From: Triplophysa rosa
Lineage: Eukaryota > Chordata > Actinopteri > Cypriniformes > Nemacheilidae
Assembly: GCF_024868665.1 (NCBI RefSeq)
Contig: NC_079900.1
Span: 4,532,010 to 4,596,009 of the forward strand
Direction: 5' to 3'
Length of the DNA: 64,000 nt
Made by a program: the position numbers and the translations under genes. Below, in pieces: positions 1 to 11,570 of this stretch (positions within the stretch are counted from its first letter, which is position 1; every line of letters starts with the position of its first letter). The notes below the pieces were generated by a model that did not search any database, had not been told where the DNA came from, and was given only the letters and a program-made list of their open reading frames with translations.

Positions 1-1664
1 GATCACAAGTGCCCAAACATCTGTGTTCATATCTTAGTTTATTCTGTTGAGAGGTGATTTAAATATCCGTGGCTTGAAGCAGAAGGAAAATAGACCGGCT
101 TGTCTTATGTTGTCTGTATGGTGAGGCCAATGTAAACTTTCTTGCCGAGGACCAGGGTTGGGAACCACTGTCTGCAATTCACACAGTGTGCTCACTGCTC
201 AGGCATGGGCGTCAGAACCATTTATTTTATGGTGGCACAGGACCCACCCACTTTTTAGGACCAATAATATTAGACCCACTCACTTTTACCATATCTCATT
301 TTGCATATATGTTCTTCACTTTTCAGTGCACCGTCAGTCAAATCCATTCCACTTAAAGCAGGGGTTCTCAACCTTTTTGACTCAAAAGCCCCCCACTGTA
401 CTCAATAATATTCAAAGGCCCCCTCCAACTCACCAAACCCATGGCCGTAGCCAGCTATGAGGTCACCGAGGTCCGGACCTCTGCAATTTGTTCATATTCA
501 AAAATAAAATGTAAGCTCTGAATGAATAATCACCAGTTTAAAATAGGGCTGTCACGATAAACCGACGATAAATATCACGTGATTTATGCACAGCTTTTGA
601 GTGAAGTACGGGAAAATGCTGCTGCATCCGAAAGCCAGAGGGTGCTCTCGCGCAAAATCTGAATATAGGACAGTAGAAGAATGATGTACACACACTAGGG
701 GTTGAACAACCTTAGATTTTTACTATTATGTGATAAAAGTCACTTCGACATAAACTAGTCGATGCAATTATTAAATAAATAAAATAAGAACTAGGAAAAG
801 TTTTGCAACAAGATTTGATGGTGTGTGCGTGCGGGCTGCGGGAGAGTTGACATTTCAAAATTAAAGGTTATATTAGTAAAACTCAATGTGTGGCATTTGC
901 ACTTTTCAAAAAACATAATAAATACCCTGACTTTGGGTTTTATTTAGTTACTAAGCAAAATATCTAATAAAAAAAGATTAGATCCTAATCTTCCTCCGGA
1001 GGTCGCATTTATGGGCCATATTGCTGGCTTGTTTAAATAACCTTAATAAAACTGTATATTACTACTCGTAAATTGTAAAATAATAAAGTAATTCTTTCAA
1101 AATTTGCAACGTAATAGTACCGGTAAGGGTGGAATCTGCTCTGACCCAGATTGTTTGCTTGCTGCAATATGCTGTGATTGTTGCCAACTCGAAATACACT
1201 AGTGGGTAAATCGTCAGTGGGCGGGGCCACACGGACCAAAACAGAAACAGCATTTCTGCACGGAACGCACATTTCAGAGTGGATTATCTGACTATAGCAT
1301 TGACAAACCAATATATGAACATGTTTCCTAAATGTCTACAAACATGTTAAGGTACTGTTTTGATTTAATACAGTAAAATTATTACATACAGCTCCTCTAA
1401 TCCTTTTTCAGCCTCCGTAGAGCTATGAAAGGGTGTGTGGAGTGAGCCGCTGCTTGCAATTCGCAACCTCACCACTAGATCTTGCTAAAAATTACACAGT
1501 GATCCTTTAAAGACATTTGCTTCGCTCTTGAGGACTTTATACAGTTGTGGGTTTTTTTACATATGCAGACCTGTTGTTGCCATGGTGAGCTGTAATATCG
1601 GAGCTTCTATCCTAATTAATATTTTAACGTTTTTGCTAATATGAAAATGTATTTATTTTGGCAG
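1..1664. other. Left-flank non-coding sequence with repeat remnants
   Basis: No convincing gene. It holds a right hAT-type terminus near 148-174 (GGTTGGGAACCACTG), a left hAT-type terminus from about 359 (CAGGGGTTCTCAACC) with no matching partner in view, and a stretch from about 545 that looks like a decayed dispersed repeat. The short open frames here (for example 158-460 and 1033-1311) have no recognisable domain. A promoter for Z1 would be expected in this stretch, but the twin-motif promoter seen in the minus-strand modules was not found. Confidence 0.4.
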
Positions 1665-3453
1665 GTCTGTTCCACCATACAACACAGAGGTATTCAATAA
1701 ATACAGGAATAATTCCTCTAGTCCTACAAGGGAGTCCTACATTCAAAAGTACTATTAAAGCAATCCAGTGTGACACAGCTTTGTACAAAATTTAAAGATT
1801 GAAGACATGAGGGATCCAGACACATGCATAATGAAGCATGAAGATACTGAGGAACAAAAAGGTTGGTGTCCATTCCTGATTCTTCAATAATGATTGGTGA
1901 GAAAGTTCATGAGATTTAGTCATTTAAATTTAGATCATAGGAGTTTTACCTACCTGATAAAAGTATAGCATGTATCAAAGACTTTGTTATGAGTTTATGG
2001 TCATGCTAATTCAAAGACACCACATTGTAATCAATAATATAAAATGCATTTCATTTCAGATTTGTTAAAAGATGAAGGCAATGAACTGAATGAAGATGAG
2101 GTGAAACATCAGTGTAAGAAACCTCAGAATCTTGTTATACTAGAAATCTCTTCTAGTAGTTTGCAGAAGAACAAGAATTTCTCACCAAAAAGAAAGCAAA
2201 GGACAGAAACAGGCAAGTCTTTCACCTGCCCTCAGTGTGAAAAGAGTTTCAAACAAAAACGTTGTCTTGAGGAGCACATGAGAATTCACACTGGAGAACG
2301 CCCTTACGCATGTTCTCAGTGTGAAAAGAGTTTCCGAAAAAAAAGTCATCTTAAGGTGCACATGATAATTCACACTGGAGAGCGCCCTTACGCATGTTCT
2401 CAGTGTGGAAAGAGTTTCAATCGCAAAACAACTCTTGATGTGCACATGAGAATTCATGCTGAAGAGCGCCGATTCACATGTCCTCAGTGTGGAAAGAGTT
2501 TCAAGCACAAATCAGCGCTTGTGGAGCACATAAGAATTCACACTGGAGAGCGCCCATACACGTGTTCTCATTGTGGAAAGAGTTTCAAACACAAATTGAC
2601 ACTTGTGGAGCACATGAGAATTCACACTGAAGAGCGCCCACACACTTGTTCTCATTGTGGAAAGAGTTTCAAACAAAAATCAGCGCTTGGGGTGCACATG
2701 AGAATTCACTTGGAAGAGCCCCCATACACATGTTCTCATTGTGAAAAGAGTTTCAATCGCAAAACAATTCTTGATATGCACATGAGAATTCACACTGGAG
2801 AGCGTCCATACGCATGTTCTCAGTGTGGAAAGGGTTTCAAGCACAAATTCCATCTTGTGGAACACATGAGAATTCACTCTAAAGAACGACCATACACATG
2901 TTCTCAGTGTGGAAAGAGATTCAAACAAAATTCAACGCTTGGGCTACACATGAGAAGTCACTCTGAAGAGCGTCCATATGCATGCCCTCAGTGTAGAAAT
3001 ACTTTCAAGTACAAATCAGGACTTTGGAAGCACATAAGAATTCACACTGGAGAGCGCCCATACGTATGTCCTGAGTGTGCAAAGTGTTTCAAGCACAAAT
3101 TAAATCTAGAGGAGCACATGAGAATTCACTCTAAAGAACGACGATATACATGTTCTCAGTGTGGAAAGAGATTCAAAAAAAATTCTACGCTTGGGCTGCA
3201 CATGAGAAGTCACTCTGAAGAGCGTCCATACGCATGCCCTCAGTGTAGAAAGACTTTCAAGTACAAATCAGGACTTTGGAAGCACATGAGAATTCACACT
3301 GGAGAGCGGCCACACACATGTCCTCAGTGTGGAAAGAGTTTCAAGTGCAAAGCAAATCTTGAGGAGCACATAAAAATTCACACTGGATTTGTAGCTCCAA
3401 CTGTAGTCATTGATGACTCATACAAAGCCTGTTCACTGGTACCTCTTCTCTGA
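1665..3453 (+). CDS. Z1: intact FiNZ-type C2H2 zinc-finger protein, 14 fingers
   Basis: Probable nuclear DNA-binding repressor of the fish FiNZ-ZNF family. A leader exon starts after the acceptor at 1661-1664 (TTGGCAG) and runs to 1861; its ATG at 1807 opens an acidic peptide (MRDPDTCIMKHEDTEEQK). The donor is AAG|GTTGGT. The second exon starts at 2060 after TTTCAG, and the split codon gives D, continuing LLKDEGNELNEDEV. This is the usual FiNZ exon-to-linker junction. Predicted protein: 482 residues. After a basic linker come 14 C-x2-C-x12-H-x3-H fingers with TGERP, SEERP, TEERP and SKERP linkers, then a short tail ending in SLVPLL. Fingers 8-10 are near-repeats of 11-13. It is the only plus-strand member and the best preserved. 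Known of the family: FiNZ proteins are proposed to silence transposons. Inferred here: the same role. The exact start is inferred. Confidence 0.85.
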
Positions 3454-4734
3454 AAGTCAAGAAGATACAGGCAAAACATAACCCCAACAGCTTTTGATGA
3501 TATATCATTATATACAGAAATCAAGAATTACAGTGCTAGTTGAAATTTCAGATGTAAAGATCATAAATGCCATGTTTTTATATCATTATTACTAGTAGAA
3601 ATTCTGTTTCTGTATCAGGAATGATTATTTTTACTATAAAAATTTTTTAATGAATAATCCTGAGAATTAATAAATATCAGTTCATGCAGCTTGCATAGAC
3701 AAATGATGAATTTTTGAAAAAGTTCTTGCTAGCTAAGACTTATAATAAATGTTTTGTTATTTCACCAGCGAGAGTCTGGAATTGTAGCAATCATTCTTTA
3801 TAACCTATATTCTACTCGCTGATTTTATCATGTAATCATCATATTCTTACAGATTACAGACTCACTGACTATGTGTTATGGCCCGGCGCTCACTGGGCCA
3901 CAACACAAATCGGCTCTGGTTTAACATTTGGGGTATTTTATTAAACAGCCATAATGATCAAATAAAAAACAGCGAAGCACAATATGATGCCCTGTGGACA
4001 GTCAACAGCATCCTTATAGGGCCGGTAATGGAGCAGGCATACGTTTCAGTAACAGAACGTTGATGTACATTGTATCACCTGCCACCAGAGTTAGGAGACG
4101 TAACACTATGGCTGTGGCTCAATCAGCTCCCTTGTTCAGTAGTCAGGGCACTGACCAGGGAGGCAGCCATTTTAAGGGCATCTTATTCGCAAAATCCTTC
4201 TAGTGCACTGAAACGTTCCCTAAAAATTCCCACAATTTACCGCAAAAACCAGGGAGCATCGACGCTCCCTATGTTCCCTTACCGGAAATCACGTGACAAG
4301 TTTAACCGAAATCGCAGAAGCCAACTCAATGAACTTCATGAAACGCGATAGAACTTTGACAAAACAAACTTTGCTAGACAGGCAGGCAACACAATATTCT
4401 TAACAGTTAAATTTAATAATTGACCAAATTTGAGCACTGATATGTAGCAGAATAGTGAAAGTGTTTCTCATATGTACTTCAACCAGTATTTAAAAATAAA
4501 GTCAGAGAGATGTCGGATTTGCCGGTTGTTGACAAAAAAAAACAGCTAAATACAACTAACACAACAAAAACATCATAACATAATAAAAACTTTTTTTTTA
4601 AACGGAGTTATCACATTTTGGAATTAAACTCTTCAAATATTCATCTTTTACATTTTATACCATTTTACCAAACTGTTAATGAGCACTGCTCATCTTAAAA
4701 TACAATTTTAATAACCTAATCTAAACTTTTTTTG
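3454..4734. other. 3' flank of Z1 and unassigned sequence
   Basis: The first 400 bases are AT-rich and contain AATAAA-like signals (near 3667 and 3740) that could end the Z1 transcript. From about 3876 to 4370 there is more GC-rich DNA beginning TGTTATGGCCCGGCG that looks like an inserted repeat, but I could not place matching ends. Short frames at 3878-4063, 3994-4203 and 4070-4351 show no known domain. Confidence 0.35.
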
Positions 4735-4920
4735 TTCCAAATAAACGTTCTCAGAACATTGCATTTTTAGTCAAATGTAAGTGGAATGTTTTAGGAACAT
4801 TATGCTAACCATAAAATAACGTTCCTTTTTTACGTTTTTGGAACATTTTAAATCACGTTGCCACAACCAAAACAGAACGTTTGGAAAACGTTTTTAGAAC
4901 ATAAATTTGTTAGCTGGGGA
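4735..4920. repeat. AACGTTC-rich repeat, partial copy
   Basis: Repeated units around AACGTTC and GGAACATT ending in TTGTTAGCTGGGG. The right end resembles the right terminus of the complete element at 7435-7672 (TTGTTTGCTGGG), so this is probably a diverged or left-truncated copy of the same family. Confidence 0.5.
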
Positions 4921-5514
4921 CACGCATTTCAGCCTGTTCACACGCCACACCTTGTATTTATCATGCTGAGAGATCACTCGTCCCGCTTTATACAATTAAT
5001 GGACGGGGCGAATGAAATGTGAAGATGAACGAAACGTGTCCGTTACAGCATTACGTTCACGTCCGATCACGGTGCATCACATATTATTTTCCGTGTTTTA
5101 CTCGCAGCGCTGACCATCACACCCAATCATAGACAGCTCATGATCTTAATGACCAATAAGAAGTTTAGATGAGTCACTGGCATAGAAGAGTTTTGTTGCG
5201 GCTCGCTCGCACAGAGCAAATGAGCAGCATGCTCCGTTTCATCATCCTTTATAACGGGAGATTATACCTTAATTTAGTGACTGTTTTTCGCTGGCTTTCT
5301 GTTTATTCCTAGATTAAATAAAAGTTTATTTTTCATGCTAAGAGACAATGTCAGTAACCAAACAGATCGTATCCCCCATTTACTGCCATATGGAAAACAA
5401 ATACTATAAATTACAATTACTCAACAGTTATTGATTCATTGCGGAGGTTTATCTTGTTGCCGCTGAAACCGTCTATAAAGAAAATGAATAAATAAAAAAG
5501 CAAACTTACCTTTT
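4921..5514. other. Intergenic, no gene seen
   Basis: Lies between the tails of Z1 (plus) and Z2 (minus). No coding potential and no paired repeat ends recognised. Confidence 0.4.
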
Positions 5515-6216
5515 CGAAGTTAATGAAATGTGTTGCCTAGCAGCGACACCTAGTGTGTGGAAACCTTATAACAACTTCACCACACATTCATTTATCTGCT
5601 ATTTACATACAGCAACAAAGAAAACATACTCATACACGAATGAAGTGATTCTGATTTAATAATAAATGTATGGTGAAAGAAAAATTTTAGACAACCACCA
5701 CTGACAGGTTTATGTAGATTTTTTTATTAATTATACTGAGGAATGTAGATAGTTACAGCATATTTCAAAATACAGTATGTCATTAATAGAAGACAGAATC
5801 TATCAGTCACTTTACAGCTGTGAAACTGGGATTATTATTGTCAGTAAATTCTTAGACTGATGATTTCAGGTTTACATGCCGGTGAGAATTGTGAACATAA
5901 TATAAAGATTCGAAGAAAACAACAATAACATTGATTTAAACTGTTTTACTGCTTTAAATCAACATGAAAACGAAAGTGACCCTGTTTACTTCATACATGT
6001 CAGTGGTCTTATGATTCATTTCAGTCACTCGGCTTCACATATAAATTCCACATTTGTAAACGGCTTTTTGCTTTAATACATTTGAGTTTACACGGTAGAA
6101 GATTTTATGTACAATATTATCTCTGAATTATAGCATAAAAAAGTGGCGTTTAAGACACACATCTCTTTTGTCTTTCATTTATGACTTCTTCCACACTGAA
6201 GGCATGTTCATGGACA
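5515..6216 (-). repeat. ZNF module 3' flank (Z2 copy)
   Basis: This stretch recurs beside other ZNF loci: 25020-26010 (Z6), about 33060-33240 (Z7) and in part 8340-8540. Shared landmarks include TTCGAAGT near 5513, a CATTCATTTATCTGC block near 5588, GACAGAATCTA near 5792 and GCTTTAAATCAACAT near 5951. It is probably the 3' UTR and downstream DNA of the ancestral ZNF gene, copied with each module. Confidence 0.65.
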
Positions 6217-6973
6217 CTATCCAATGTGAAGTCTAATATGTGACTCAAACGTTGATTTCTGTATGTAACTCTTTTCACACTGAGGACATACGTATGGGCG
6301 CTCTCCAGTGTGAATTTTCATGTGCTCGTCAAGCGATGATTTGTGTTTGAAACTCTTTCCACAATAAGGACATATGTATGGGCGCTCTTCCGTATGAATT
6401 CTCATGTGCACCTTAAGATTATTTTTTTGTGTGAAACTCTTTTCACACTGAGAACACATGTATGGACGCTCTCCTGTGTGAACTCTCATATGCTCCTCAA
6501 GCGTTGATTTGAGTTTGAAACTCTTTCCACAGTGAGAACATGTGTATGGGCGCTCTTCCGTGTGAATTCTCATGTGCACCTTAAGGTGATTTTTCTGTGT
6601 AAAACTCTTTTCACACTGAGGACATGTGTATGGGCGCTCTCCTGTGTGAATTCTCATGTGCTGGTCAAGCGTTGATTTGAGTCCGAAACTCTTTCCACAC
6701 TGAGGACATGTGTATGGGCGCTCTCCAGTGTGAATTCTCATGTGCCTCTCAAGACGACCTTTGTGTTTGAAACACTTCCCACACTGAGGACACACGAAGA
6801 GCTTGCCTGATTCTGAGGTTTGATTTCTTTTTGGAAAGAAACTCTTGCTCTTCTGCAAACTACTAGAAGACATTTCTAGCAATACAAGATTCTGATGTTT
6901 CTGACACTGATGTTTACCCTCAACTTAATTCATGGCTTCACTGAACATCTCTTTGGGGTATGGTGGAACAGAC
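6217..6973 (-). CDS. Z2: C2H2 zinc-finger ORF, 7 fingers, no acidic exon
   Basis: The leader exon begins at 6973 after the acceptor at 6978-6974 and runs straight into the finger exon. The leader ATG opens only a seven-codon frame (MFSEAMN then TAA), so translation more likely starts at the ATG at 6873 (MSSSSLQKSK), giving 218 residues that end at 6217. It has seven C2H2 fingers with TGERP and TEERP linkers; the last is degenerate (SYIQKSTFESHIRLHIG). Compared with Z1 it lacks the acidic FiNZ peptide and the LKDE linker start. The same leader-to-linker fusion occurs in Z6, but there the frame is open. A twin-motif promoter and non-coding exon lie upstream at about 7874-7995. It may make a finger-only protein with no effector domain, or be a young pseudogene. 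Confidence 0.65.
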
Positions 6974-7434
6974 CTGCCAATATAAATAAAATAAATACAT
7001 ACATTTTCACATTTACAACTCTTAACCAAATATTTTAACAAAATGGGTTCAAATATGAATTAGGAGAGGTAATATGCAAATTGGGCCTCAGGGTCTGAGT
7101 TTTTGCATTAAGTTTAAATTTGTGTGTCCCAAATTATAGTATGTTGTTATAATGATGTAAGAACTAACGAATGAAGAAATACTTACATGCAAAGAGTAGC
7201 TGTATTTTAATGCGCTGTTAACCACTTATTTCGTGTTTGTATGTGCACGCACAATTCGTGTATTGCCATGCTACATACATAAGCGTATACTTTTCCATAA
7301 CAAAAGCCATGCATGCTTTTAGGGTATATTCCCAAAATGGGACACAACACGAGTTAAGCGCATGAACTATGACATCATGAAAAAAAACACGGCTGCAGAA
7401 AATAGTACTTCTTAAATAGTATTAAAGCATTAAA
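6974..7434 (-). other. Z2 intron 1, shared module sequence
   Basis: Contains blocks that recur upstream of Z4, Z6, Z7 and Z9: GCAAATTGGGC and CAGGGTCTGAG near 7076-7100, and GAATGAAGAAATACTTA near 7170. It lies between the leader-exon acceptor (6974) and the exon 1 donor (7873). Confidence 0.6.
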
Positions 7435-7672
7435 CCCAGCAAACACAGAACGTTCCACTAACGTTAGTTTTTGGTTCCGTTTTGGTTATTTTTTTGAGAA
7501 CCAAAAAATAACGTTCTAAGAACGTTCTTTTCCGGTTTTATTTTTTGCAACCAGAAAATAACGTTCCCAGAACGTTGCAGGCTGGTTTTTTTAAATAACC
7601 AGAAAATAACGTTCTGGGAACCAAAAACTAACGTTATGGGAACGTTCTGGGAACCAAAAATTGTTTGCTGGG
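7435..7672. repeat. Non-autonomous TIR element with internal AACGTT minisatellite
   Basis: Ends are inverted copies: CCCAGCAAACA at 7435 and TGTTTGCTGGG ending at 7672. The interior is a chain of units built on AACGTTCTGGGAACCAAAA. No coding capacity. It is inserted in intron 1 of Z2, and a partial relative lies at 4735-4920. No clear target duplication was found. Confidence 0.7.
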
Positions 7673-7739
7673 AAGTAACGTGTACATTTATAAAATAGGC
7701 TGCACTGTCAAACACATTAATTTAAACGTGGCTACTTTA

Positions 7740-8010
7740 GCAAGTAGCCATGCCATTCTACAGATGGCTTGAAGAGGTCTTCAAAGATAGATACAATTGA
7801 TAAACATATACGACCATGATTTAGAACTATAACAGTTTTGAAAAAACTAAACATCACTTTGTTATCATTTTACCTCAAACATTGCTGGTCAAACAACTCC
7901 GCACGGTTAGCGCGGCTTCTCTGTTGGTTCTGATATTACCGTAAATACAGTGATAAGAGTCGCACACTATTTCATTGACCTGATATTACCGTAATGGTAA
8001 CTATAGCGAC
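7740..8010 (-). promoter_or_regulatory. P2: ZNF module promoter and non-coding exon 1 for Z2
   Basis: Read on the minus strand: two copies of TTACGGTAATATCA (plus-strand TGATATTACCGTAA at 7981-7994 and 7931-7944), then exon 1 ending TTTGAG at 7874, followed by the donor GTAAAA. The same layout occurs at about 11.4, 12.8, 18.8 and 29.0 kb, each upstream of a ZNF leader-exon acceptor or an orphaned position. The start site is inferred to lie between the motifs and the donor. Confidence 0.65.
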
Positions 8011-8339
8011 GCTCGGCCGTCTTGCAGCTGTGTTATAGGGAGCCAAAGAGATGACGTGTTTTTGTATGCCAACCCGGAAGTTAGCGGCGCACGTGTTCCC
8101 TGGTTTGAAAGCCTGTGCATTTTTCCCATAGACTTTTGGAAAATCGCAAAAAATAAGCTCTGTGTTTAACAAAGGGTTATGAGACTTACACGTTTTGTCT
8201 ATCAAGATAATCTTTACATTGCTGACACCACATTTGTTACTTTTGAAGCCGAAATACAATGGACAGAAGTAAAACGCTAACACAATGCTATCAACAGACT
8301 ACACTTAAGGTGGCTCTAAATCAACGTCACCACCACCAA

Positions 8340-8545
8340 GCCTCCGACAACTCTTTCAAACTTTATTGCTATTTACATACAGCAACGACAACAACAAAAA
8401 ACACGCTGACACAGTGATTCTGATTTAATGGATGTATTATATGTTGAAAGAAAAATGTTAATTATATTTAGGAATGGAGATAGTAACAGTATATTTCAAA
8501 ATATTTCATCAATAGAAGACAGAATCTAGCAGTCACTTTTTTACT
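8340..8545 (-). repeat. Partial ZNF module 3' flank (Z3 side)
   Basis: Matches 5585-5800 and 33100-33240 (TGCTATTTACATACAGCAAC, GTGATTCTGATTTAAT, AATAGAAGACAGAATCTA). It is cut off near 8545, where dispersed repeat and Tc1 sequence begin, so the Z3 3' flank has been interrupted. Confidence 0.6.
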
Positions 8546-8599
8546 GGTAATTGGTCTTTATTTAAAACTTTATTTTTCTTGATATATGTAATTGCATTT

Positions 8600-8850
8600 G
8601 TAGTAGCAGAATTTTGCAATGTTCAATCATATATAATCACAGAAGTACAAATAAGGAAATAAGGAGACTCATCATAAGACTGAAAACAACACCAGACAAA
8701 GAAACAAATTCACAAGAATAACGAGGGCTAACAAGACACACATGACAAGTATTCACGGGAAACCAAAAGAACTACAAAAGAGTACAAAATAAAACAAGAA
8801 ACAAGAAGTGTCACAAGTTACAAAGTGAAAGTCCAAAAAACACTGAACTT
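8600..8850. repeat. Dispersed repeat, copy 1
   Basis: About 250 bp closely matching 13190-13435: shared segments include ACAACACCAGACAAAGAAAC, TACAAAATAAAACA and AAGTCCAAAA. Both copies sit directly beside sequence of the same Tc1 family, so the two repeats may have been copied together. Class not determined. Confidence 0.55.
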
Positions 8851-10100
8851 TTTCCAGTTTTCTTGTTGATGTTACTACACTTCAAGTAGTTAACTTGTAC
8901 TTGTGGCATATTCAATTGAATGTGTATGAAGGTCTAACAGCTGAAAATGCTTATCAGAGCAAAAACCAAGCCACGAGGTAAGAAGAACTACCAGTACCAC
9001 TCTGAGACAGGATTTTATCGAGACACAGATCTGAGGACGACTACAAAAAAATCTGCTGTATTGAAGGTTCACAGATGTAGCCTCCATTAATCATTACCAG
9101 AAGAAGTACGAAACAACCACATCTCGAGCTTTTTTTCCTGGCCAAACTGAGCAATCAATGGAGAAGGGTCTTGCTTAGAGCAGTGACCAAGCTGATGATC
9201 ACACAGGTTGAGCTCCATGATCAATCATATATGGAGATGGGAGAAACTTATAGAAGGACAAACATCACTTTCATCCCTCCACCAATCTGGGCTTTATGAG
9301 AGAGTGGCCAAGCCTCTCCTCAGTGAAGACACATGAAAACTTGAAATGTGCACACGCAAAGAAAAACTTTAAAAAATCGTTCAAACTGTCAGAAACAAGA
9401 TTCTCTGCTCTTATGAATCTCAGTTTCAAGCCTCATGTCTGGAGGAAACTGCTCATCACCTGCACAATATCATCCCAACAGTAAAGTGTGGTGGAAACAG
9501 CATCATGATGTGGGCGTGGGGGGACTTGTCAGGATAGAAGAAAGGCTCAACGGCATAAAATACAGAGATACCCTTAATGAAAACTTAGTCCAGAACATTC
9601 AGAACCTCTGAGTGGGCAGGAGGTTTCTTCTCCAACAGGACAATGATCTTAAGCACATAGCTAAAACAATGTAAGATTGGCTCAAGGACAACTCTGTCTA
9701 TGAGTGGTCTAGCCAGTGCTTGAACCCAATTTAACATCTCTGTAGAAACCTGAGAATGTCTGTCTACTGACAGTCCCCATCCAACCTGAAAGAGTTTGAG
9801 AGGATCTGAGGAGTAGTATGGCAGAAAAATAGCCAATTACAGATTGTCAAGTCATACACAAAAAGACTTAAGGCTGTAAATGTGATTTAACCAAGAACTG
9901 AGTTAAGGGTATGAATACTTATGCAGTGTACTTATTTTAGTTTCACAAGTTTTAAAATATATATTTTTTGCTTCATCTTTATGGTGAATGGAGTGTAGAT
10001 TGATGTGGGGAAAAAGTTACTTGATTTACTTTAACATAAGGCAGCAACATAAAATGTGAAAAAAAAACGAAGGGGGATGAGGGGGTTTTATATGCACTTT
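8850..10100 (+). mobile_element. Decayed Tc1/mariner element
   Basis: Plus-strand sequence reads as a Tc1 transposase broken by stops and indels: a GGCTTTATGAGAGAGTGGCC region near 9290, a TGTGGTGGAAACAGCATCATG block near 9487 and a CAACAGGACAATGATCTTAA block near 9636 (the usual second-aspartate region). The right end is like that of the deleted copy ending near 13825. It lies between Z3 and its 3' flank. Confidence 0.7.
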
Positions 10101-10142
10101 ATTTGAAACCCTTTCCACTCAGTACATGTGAGAGGGTGCTCT

Positions 10143-10930
10143 TCAGTGTTTTCTCATGTGCTCCTCAAGATGACTTTTCTGTCTGCAACTCTTTCCACAC
10201 TGAGGACATGAGTATGGGCGCTCTCCAGTGTGAATTCTAATGTGGACCTCAAAACTTGATTTCTGTATAAAACTCTTTCCACACTGCGGACACGTGTATG
10301 GTCGCACTCCAGTGTGAATTCTGATGTGATTCTTAACTGTTGATTTGCGTTTAAAACCCTTTCCACAATGAGGACATGGGTATGGGCGCTCTTCAGTGTG
10401 AATTCTCATGTGGTCCTCAAGTGTTGATTTGCGTTTGAAACACTTTCCACACTGAGAACATGAATATGGACGCTTTCCAGTGTGAATTCCTGTGTGCCTC
10501 TCAAGCGTTGACTTGCGTTTGAAACTCTCTCCACACTGAGGACATGCGTATGGGCGCTCTTCAGTGTGAATTCCCATGTGGTCCTCAAGCGTTGATTTGC
10601 GTTTGAAACTCTTTCCACACTGAGGACATGAATATGGACGCTTTCCAGTGTGAATTACTCTGTGCCGGTCAAGAGTTGACTTTTGTTTGAAACGCCTTCC
10701 ACACTGAGGACATGCGTATGGGTGATCTCCAGTGTGAAGTCTCATGTGCACGTTAAGATTACCTTTCTTTTTGAAACTCTTTCCACACTGAGAACATGTG
10801 TATTGATGCTCTCTAGTGTGCATTCTCATGTGCTCCTCAAAATGACCAGAAGGTATTTCTTGCATCAAAATGTTCAGAGATGTCTTCTCCTAAACTTCAG
10901 TTAATTCATCCCTTTTGTTTTTCAACAAAT
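10143..10930 (-). pseudogene. Z3: C2H2 zinc-finger pseudogene, 8 fingers plus one half finger
   Basis: The finger exon starts at 10930 after the acceptor GATTTTAG and begins with the family linker (LLKNKRDELTEV), but a TAG at 10892-10890 stops it. Past the stop the frame stays open: a deletion joins the linker to the middle of a finger (GHFEEHMRMHT), followed by eight full C2H2 fingers, and a stop in the next linker (MRKH then TGA) with a decayed ninth finger out to about 10100. The frame open from 10868 has no good ATG start. No leader or acidic exon lies between here and the promoter copy at 11.4 kb. Several finger helices are nearly identical (KRKSTLEDH, KRKSTLERH). Expression as a protein looks unlikely, though readthrough of the single TAG would restore most of it. 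Confidence 0.7.
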
Positions 10931-11284
10931 CTAAAATCAAACAAAAGAACCACATATTTTACATTAGCATATAGATTACACTGTGATGTTTTAAAATATT
11001 TTCTGTCTTTCCATGTTCCCACAAACATAAAATACTAACAAAATCTTAAATACACGCTATAGTTTTTTAAGGTAACGTTAGTTAGGTAACACGTCACAAT
11101 AAGATTGCATTGATACACATTTGTGAATGCATTAACTATTGTTAATTGTTTATTCATGTTAGTTCGTGGTGCATTAACTAATGTAAACAGTTATAACGTT
11201 AGATTTTACAAATGTATTTAGAAATGCTTAAAATAACACGAGCCAAAACAAACTCGTTTCATTTAGCAATAACCGTGTCGTTAT
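10931..11284 (-). other. Z3 intron remnant
   Basis: The first part matches the intron of Z5, Z8 and Z9 (ACAAAATCTTA and CACGCTATA). The acidic leader exon expected here is missing. No gene seen. Confidence 0.5.
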
Positions 11285-11570
11285 CACATCTACAGATGGC
11301 TTGAAGAGGTCTTCAAAGATAGATACAACTGATAAACATACGACCACGATTGTCTCAAGTATAACAGTTAAAATGACCTGAAAACATGACATTTCGTTAT
11401 GTTTTGTACCTTAAACACTGCTGGGCAAATAACTCCGCTCGGTTAGCGCAGCTTCTCCGTTTCTGATATTACCGTAAGTACACTGATAAGAGAGCAGCAC
11501 ACTCATTCTGTGACCTGATATTACCGTAATGCTAGTTATACACGCGCACTGTCACTTGTCCGCAGTCAGA
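11285..11570 (-). promoter_or_regulatory. P3: ZNF module promoter and non-coding exon 1 for Z3
   Basis: Twin TGATATTACCGTAA motifs at 11464-11477 and 11516-11529, with an exon 1 equivalent ending near 11409. The donor is altered to GTACAA where other modules have GTAAAA. A TATA-like run (minus strand GTGTATAACT) sits just upstream of the outer motif. Confidence 0.6.
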
